The notes below the pieces were generated by a model. That model worked only from the letters and a program-made list of their open reading frames with translations. It made no database searches and was not told where the DNA came from. A DNA stretch of 7,822 bases from Chloroflexota bacterium (lineage in GTDB: Bacteria; Chloroflexota; Limnocylindria; Limnocylindrales; CSP1-4), in contig JAKAMV010000457.1 of NCBI GenBank assembly GCA_021812735.1, positions 1 to 7,822 of the forward strand. Direction: 5' to 3'. Position numbers and translations under genes: made by a program. The number at the start of each line of letters is the position of its first letter. The stretch's first letter is position 1. This document shows positions 6,098 to 7,822 of this stretch, one piece after another.

Positions 6098-6135
6098 AAC
6101 GAACAACCCCGGCTCGTCCAGCGGACGAACGGGGT
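6098..6135 (-). terminator. T-box regulated intrinsic terminator (attenuator) of valS
   Basis: On the minus strand ACCCCG plus TTCGTCC (6135-6123) pairs with GGACGAG plus CGGGGT (6119-6106). This gives 13 base pairs with a three-base GCT loop, one bulged C at 6112 and one G-T wobble. The T-rich tail TTGTTCGTT follows at 6106-6098, interrupted by G and C, so termination may be leaky. The 5' arm shares TCGTCC with the antiterminator, so the two folds exclude each other. Confidence 0.85.
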
Positions 6136-6340
6136 CGTGGTACCACCTGCTGGGTTCCGCGGCCGGGGCTCGCGGGTCATCCCCGCGACCGTGGTCCGGC
6201 CACGCTCTGCGGCGCGCTACCGGGCGCCACCCGCACGGCTCGCGAGCGACCTTCGCACCCGTCGTGCCCGCGCGGCTCGCACCGTCCCGCGCTCGCTCCC
6301 GGCCGACTCGGGGCTACTCCTCTCGGTCAGCGCCGTGTTC
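6098..6340 (-). promoter_or_regulatory. T-box riboswitch, tRNA-Val responsive, controlling valS
   Basis: The leader folds as a T-box. Stem I has its base at CACGGC (6337-6332) and GCCGTG (6239-6234), with a kink-turn-like TGAC/CGA region. AGTA (6318-6315) lies opposite GAAG (6254-6251), followed by the specifier GTC at 6250-6248, a valine codon. A distal GCGCGG/CCGCGC stem (6292-6287, 6275-6270) has a GGTGCGA-type loop. Two hairpins follow, CGTGG/CCACG (6204-6190) and TCGCGGG/CCCGCGA (6188-6170). The antiterminator is CCAGC, bulged A, GG (6153-6146), the seven-base bulge TGGTACC (6145-6139), ACGA/TCGT (6138-6125), then CCGCTGG (6124-6118). TGGT can pair with the ACCA end of a tRNA whose discriminator is A, as in tRNA-Val. 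When uncharged tRNA binds, the antiterminator should form and valS be transcribed. When the tRNA is charged, the terminator forms. The structure was seen by eye; the mechanism is known for the family. Confidence 0.92.
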
Positions 6341-6346
6341 CGGCGG

Positions 6347-6355
6347 AGTCTAGCA
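6347..6355 (-). promoter_or_regulatory. Putative extended -10 promoter for the valS leader
   Basis: TGCTAGACT on the minus strand is an extended -10 (TGn plus TAGACT). Its predicted start near 6340 falls three bases before the base of T-box Stem I, which is where T-box transcripts normally begin. No convincing -35 lies at 16-18 bases; TTGGCG is only 13 bases away. The position supports the call more than the sequence does. Confidence 0.5.
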
Positions 6356-6424
6356 CGCGGGGTCGCGCCAACCGGCCGCCCGACCGCTCACCCTGCGTGC
6401 TGGTCCCCACCGCCGGGGAGGCGG

Positions 6425-7822
6425 TCACGCGCCCGCGCGGTGCGTCACCCGTCCGCCCATCACGGTGGCCCACACGCGCATCTCCCGCAGGCGCCGGGCG
6501 GCCGCGGCGGCGTCGGCAGCCGGGGCGAGCGGGTCGTCGTCGAGGATGGCGATGTCCGCCACCTCGCCCGCCGCCAGCGTGCGCCGGCCGTCCGTGCTCG
6601 CCGCCAGGGCCTCGGCCGCGGTCAGCGCCTGCTCGGGATGCCATGCCGGCCGCGCATCGGCACTCCGGTGGACCGCGGCCGCCATGGCGAGCCAGGGGTC
6701 CAGGGGCGACACCGGGGCGTCCGAGCCGAGCCGCAATCCGACGCCCGCCCGCAGGAAGTCCCGGAAGGGGAAGCACCAGGCCGCCCGGTCGGCCCAGCAG
6801 ACCTCCGCCACGTCGCGGTCGTCGAGAAGGTGGGCCGGCTGGACGCTCGCCCCGACGCCGAGACGCGCCATGCGGCTCACCTGCTCGGGCCGGACCAGCT
6901 GCGCGTGCTCAACCGACCCTCGGGCACCCGTCGCCTCGAACGCGTCGAGCACGTCGTCCAGGGCCCCATCGCCGATCGCGTGCAGGGCCACGCTGAGGCC
7001 GGCCGCCGCGGCACGCGCCACCAGGGGCTCCAGCGCGTCCCGCGGGTAGTTCTGCACGCCTCGCGGGTGCTGGGCCGCCGGGCCGACGAGCGCGTCGGCG
7101 TAGGGCGTTGAGCAGTAGGCGGTCCGGGAGCTGAGCGAGCCGTCCGCGATGACCTTGAGCGGCCCCATCACCGCGTGCCCCGGCGTGCGGACCGCGTCCG
7201 CCTCGGCGCTGCCGACCGGGCCGCTCGGCAGCGGGTCGCCCGTGCGCAGGCCCGCGGCGATCACCTCGTCGAGCAGCTCGGGGTAGACGCCCGCCCGAAT
7301 GCGCAGCGTGTCGAGGCCCGAGGCCAGGCGTCGCGGCCAGGCCCGGAATCCGTCGCCGAACTCCAGGTCCACCACCCCGACCACGCCCATCGCGGCGGCC
7401 TGCGCCAGGACGGCCCCATAGCCCGCCTCAAGCTCGGCCTCGGCCCCCGGGAGCGAGGCCAGGCGGCCGAACACGGCGAACCACGCGTCCTCCTCCAGGA
7501 CGGAGTCCCGAGGAGGCAGCCCGAAGCGACGCAGCGCGGCCGAGTTGAGCCACCCGTGGTGCGCGTCGCCGCTGGCCAGGACGACGGGGATGCCACCGCT
7601 CACCGAGTCCAGCAGTCGGGTCGTCGGGACATCGGGCCAGGCTGCCGACCGGTGGCCCCAGCCCACCAGGACGCCGGTTGCCGGCAGCGGGACCCCCGAG
7701 CGGAGGCGGCGCCCCACCCGCTCGGCAGCCTCGGCGGCGCTGCGCGTTCCGCGAAGGTCCAGGCGCGCCGCGGACGCCGCCCACTGGCCCAGGTGCACGT
7801 GGCCGTCCCAGAGGCCCGGCAC
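6425..7822 (-). CDS. YtcJ-like metal-dependent amidohydrolase, 5' end outside window
   Basis: This is the 3' part (about 465 codons) of an amidohydrolase-superfamily gene of the YtcJ/AepA-like amidohydrolase-3 group. The window edge falls inside the conserved PGLWDGHVHL segment, so about 50-60 N-terminal residues are missing and the GTG at the edge is internal. Counting from that codon, His8 and His10 are the HxH metal ligands. GWGHRSAAWPD (54-64) and DAHHGWLNSAALRRFGL (86-102) are typical of the group. PLKVIADGSLSSRTAY (221-236) carries Lys223, the probable carboxylated bridging ligand. HAIGDGALDD (281-290) and EHAQL (305-309) give the next histidines, and GSDAPVSPLDPW (366-377) holds the catalytic Asp368. 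GEVADIAILDDDPL (419-432) belongs to the small beta domain. All ligands are present, so a hydrolase of amide or related bonds, probably cytoplasmic, is expected. The substrate cannot be told from sequence. It is followed by the separately controlled valS leader. Confidence 0.9.
   Translation of the reverse strand: MPGLWDGHVHLGQWAASAARLDLRGTRSAAEAAERVGRRLRSGVPLPATGVLVGWGHRSAAWPDVPTTRLLDSVSGGIPVVLASGDAHHGWLNSAALRRFGLPPRDSVLEEDAWFAVFGRLASLPGAEAELEAGYGAVLAQAAAMGVVGVVDLEFGDGFRAWPRRLASGLDTLRIRAGVYPELLDEVIAAGLRTGDPLPSGPVGSAEADAVRTPGHAVMGPLKVIADGSLSSRTAYCSTPYADALVGPAAQHPRGVQNYPRDALEPLVARAAAAGLSVALHAIGDGALDDVLDAFEATGARGSVEHAQLVRPEQVSRMARLGVGASVQPAHLLDDRDVAEVCWADRAAWCFPFRDFLRAGVGLRLGSDAPVSPLDPWLAMAAAVHRSADARPAWHPEQALTAAEALAASTDGRRTLAAGEVADIAILDDDPLAPAADAAAAARRLREMRVWATVMGGRVTHRAGA

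Noticed and set aside
6091..6098. Third TGCTAGGA match as a -10 box right before valS
   Set aside because: It overlaps the Shine-Dalgarno and would start transcription within a few bases of the ATG, so it is most likely coincidence.
6053..7111. 352-codon plus-strand frame over the T-box and amidohydrolase gene
   Set aside because: It runs through a structured RNA leader and opposite a gene with full catalytic motifs. Its composition is typical of a GC-rich shadow.

Overview
This is a very GC-rich bacterial window with tightly packed genes. Six genes lie on the minus strand and one partial gene converges on them from the plus strand. The GC content, GTG starts, Ala/Pro-rich linkers and a T-box leader in front of a valyl-tRNA synthetase gene suggest a high-GC Gram-positive-like or Chloroflexota lineage. 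That placement is inference only, because no rRNA or other phylogenetic marker was compared.

Reading the minus strand in transcription order: the 3' part of a YtcJ-like metal-dependent amidohydrolase gene (7822-6425) is followed by a 343-base non-coding stretch. That stretch holds a complete transcriptional T-box riboswitch with a GUC (Val) specifier, a canonical antiterminator and a competing terminator hairpin. It controls valS (6081-3364, 905 aa). After a 97-base gap with a possible internal promoter come four closely spaced genes: an unrecognised 252-aa protein with a C-terminal zinc ribbon, an FmdB-type small zinc-ribbon protein, a 78-aa excisionase/MerR-type helix-turn-helix protein, and a YihY/BrkB six-helix membrane protein. 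The last three junctions are only 21, 3 and 4 bases, so these four genes look like one translationally coupled unit, possibly joined to valS by read-through.

On the plus strand, positions 1-830 carry the 3' part of a gene for an Ala/Pro/Glu-rich protein. It is built on in-frame DNA repeats and ends in another four-cysteine zinc ribbon. It converges on the BrkB gene with about 108 bases between them.

The strongest item is the T-box, which can be folded by eye almost element by element. It also shows that the longest valS open frame, starting at 6180, is too long. I see no mobile element, CRISPR array, tRNA, rRNA or defence system, and nothing I would call a new system. The uncharacterised zinc-ribbon/FmdB/HTH/BrkB cluster is the most open question.
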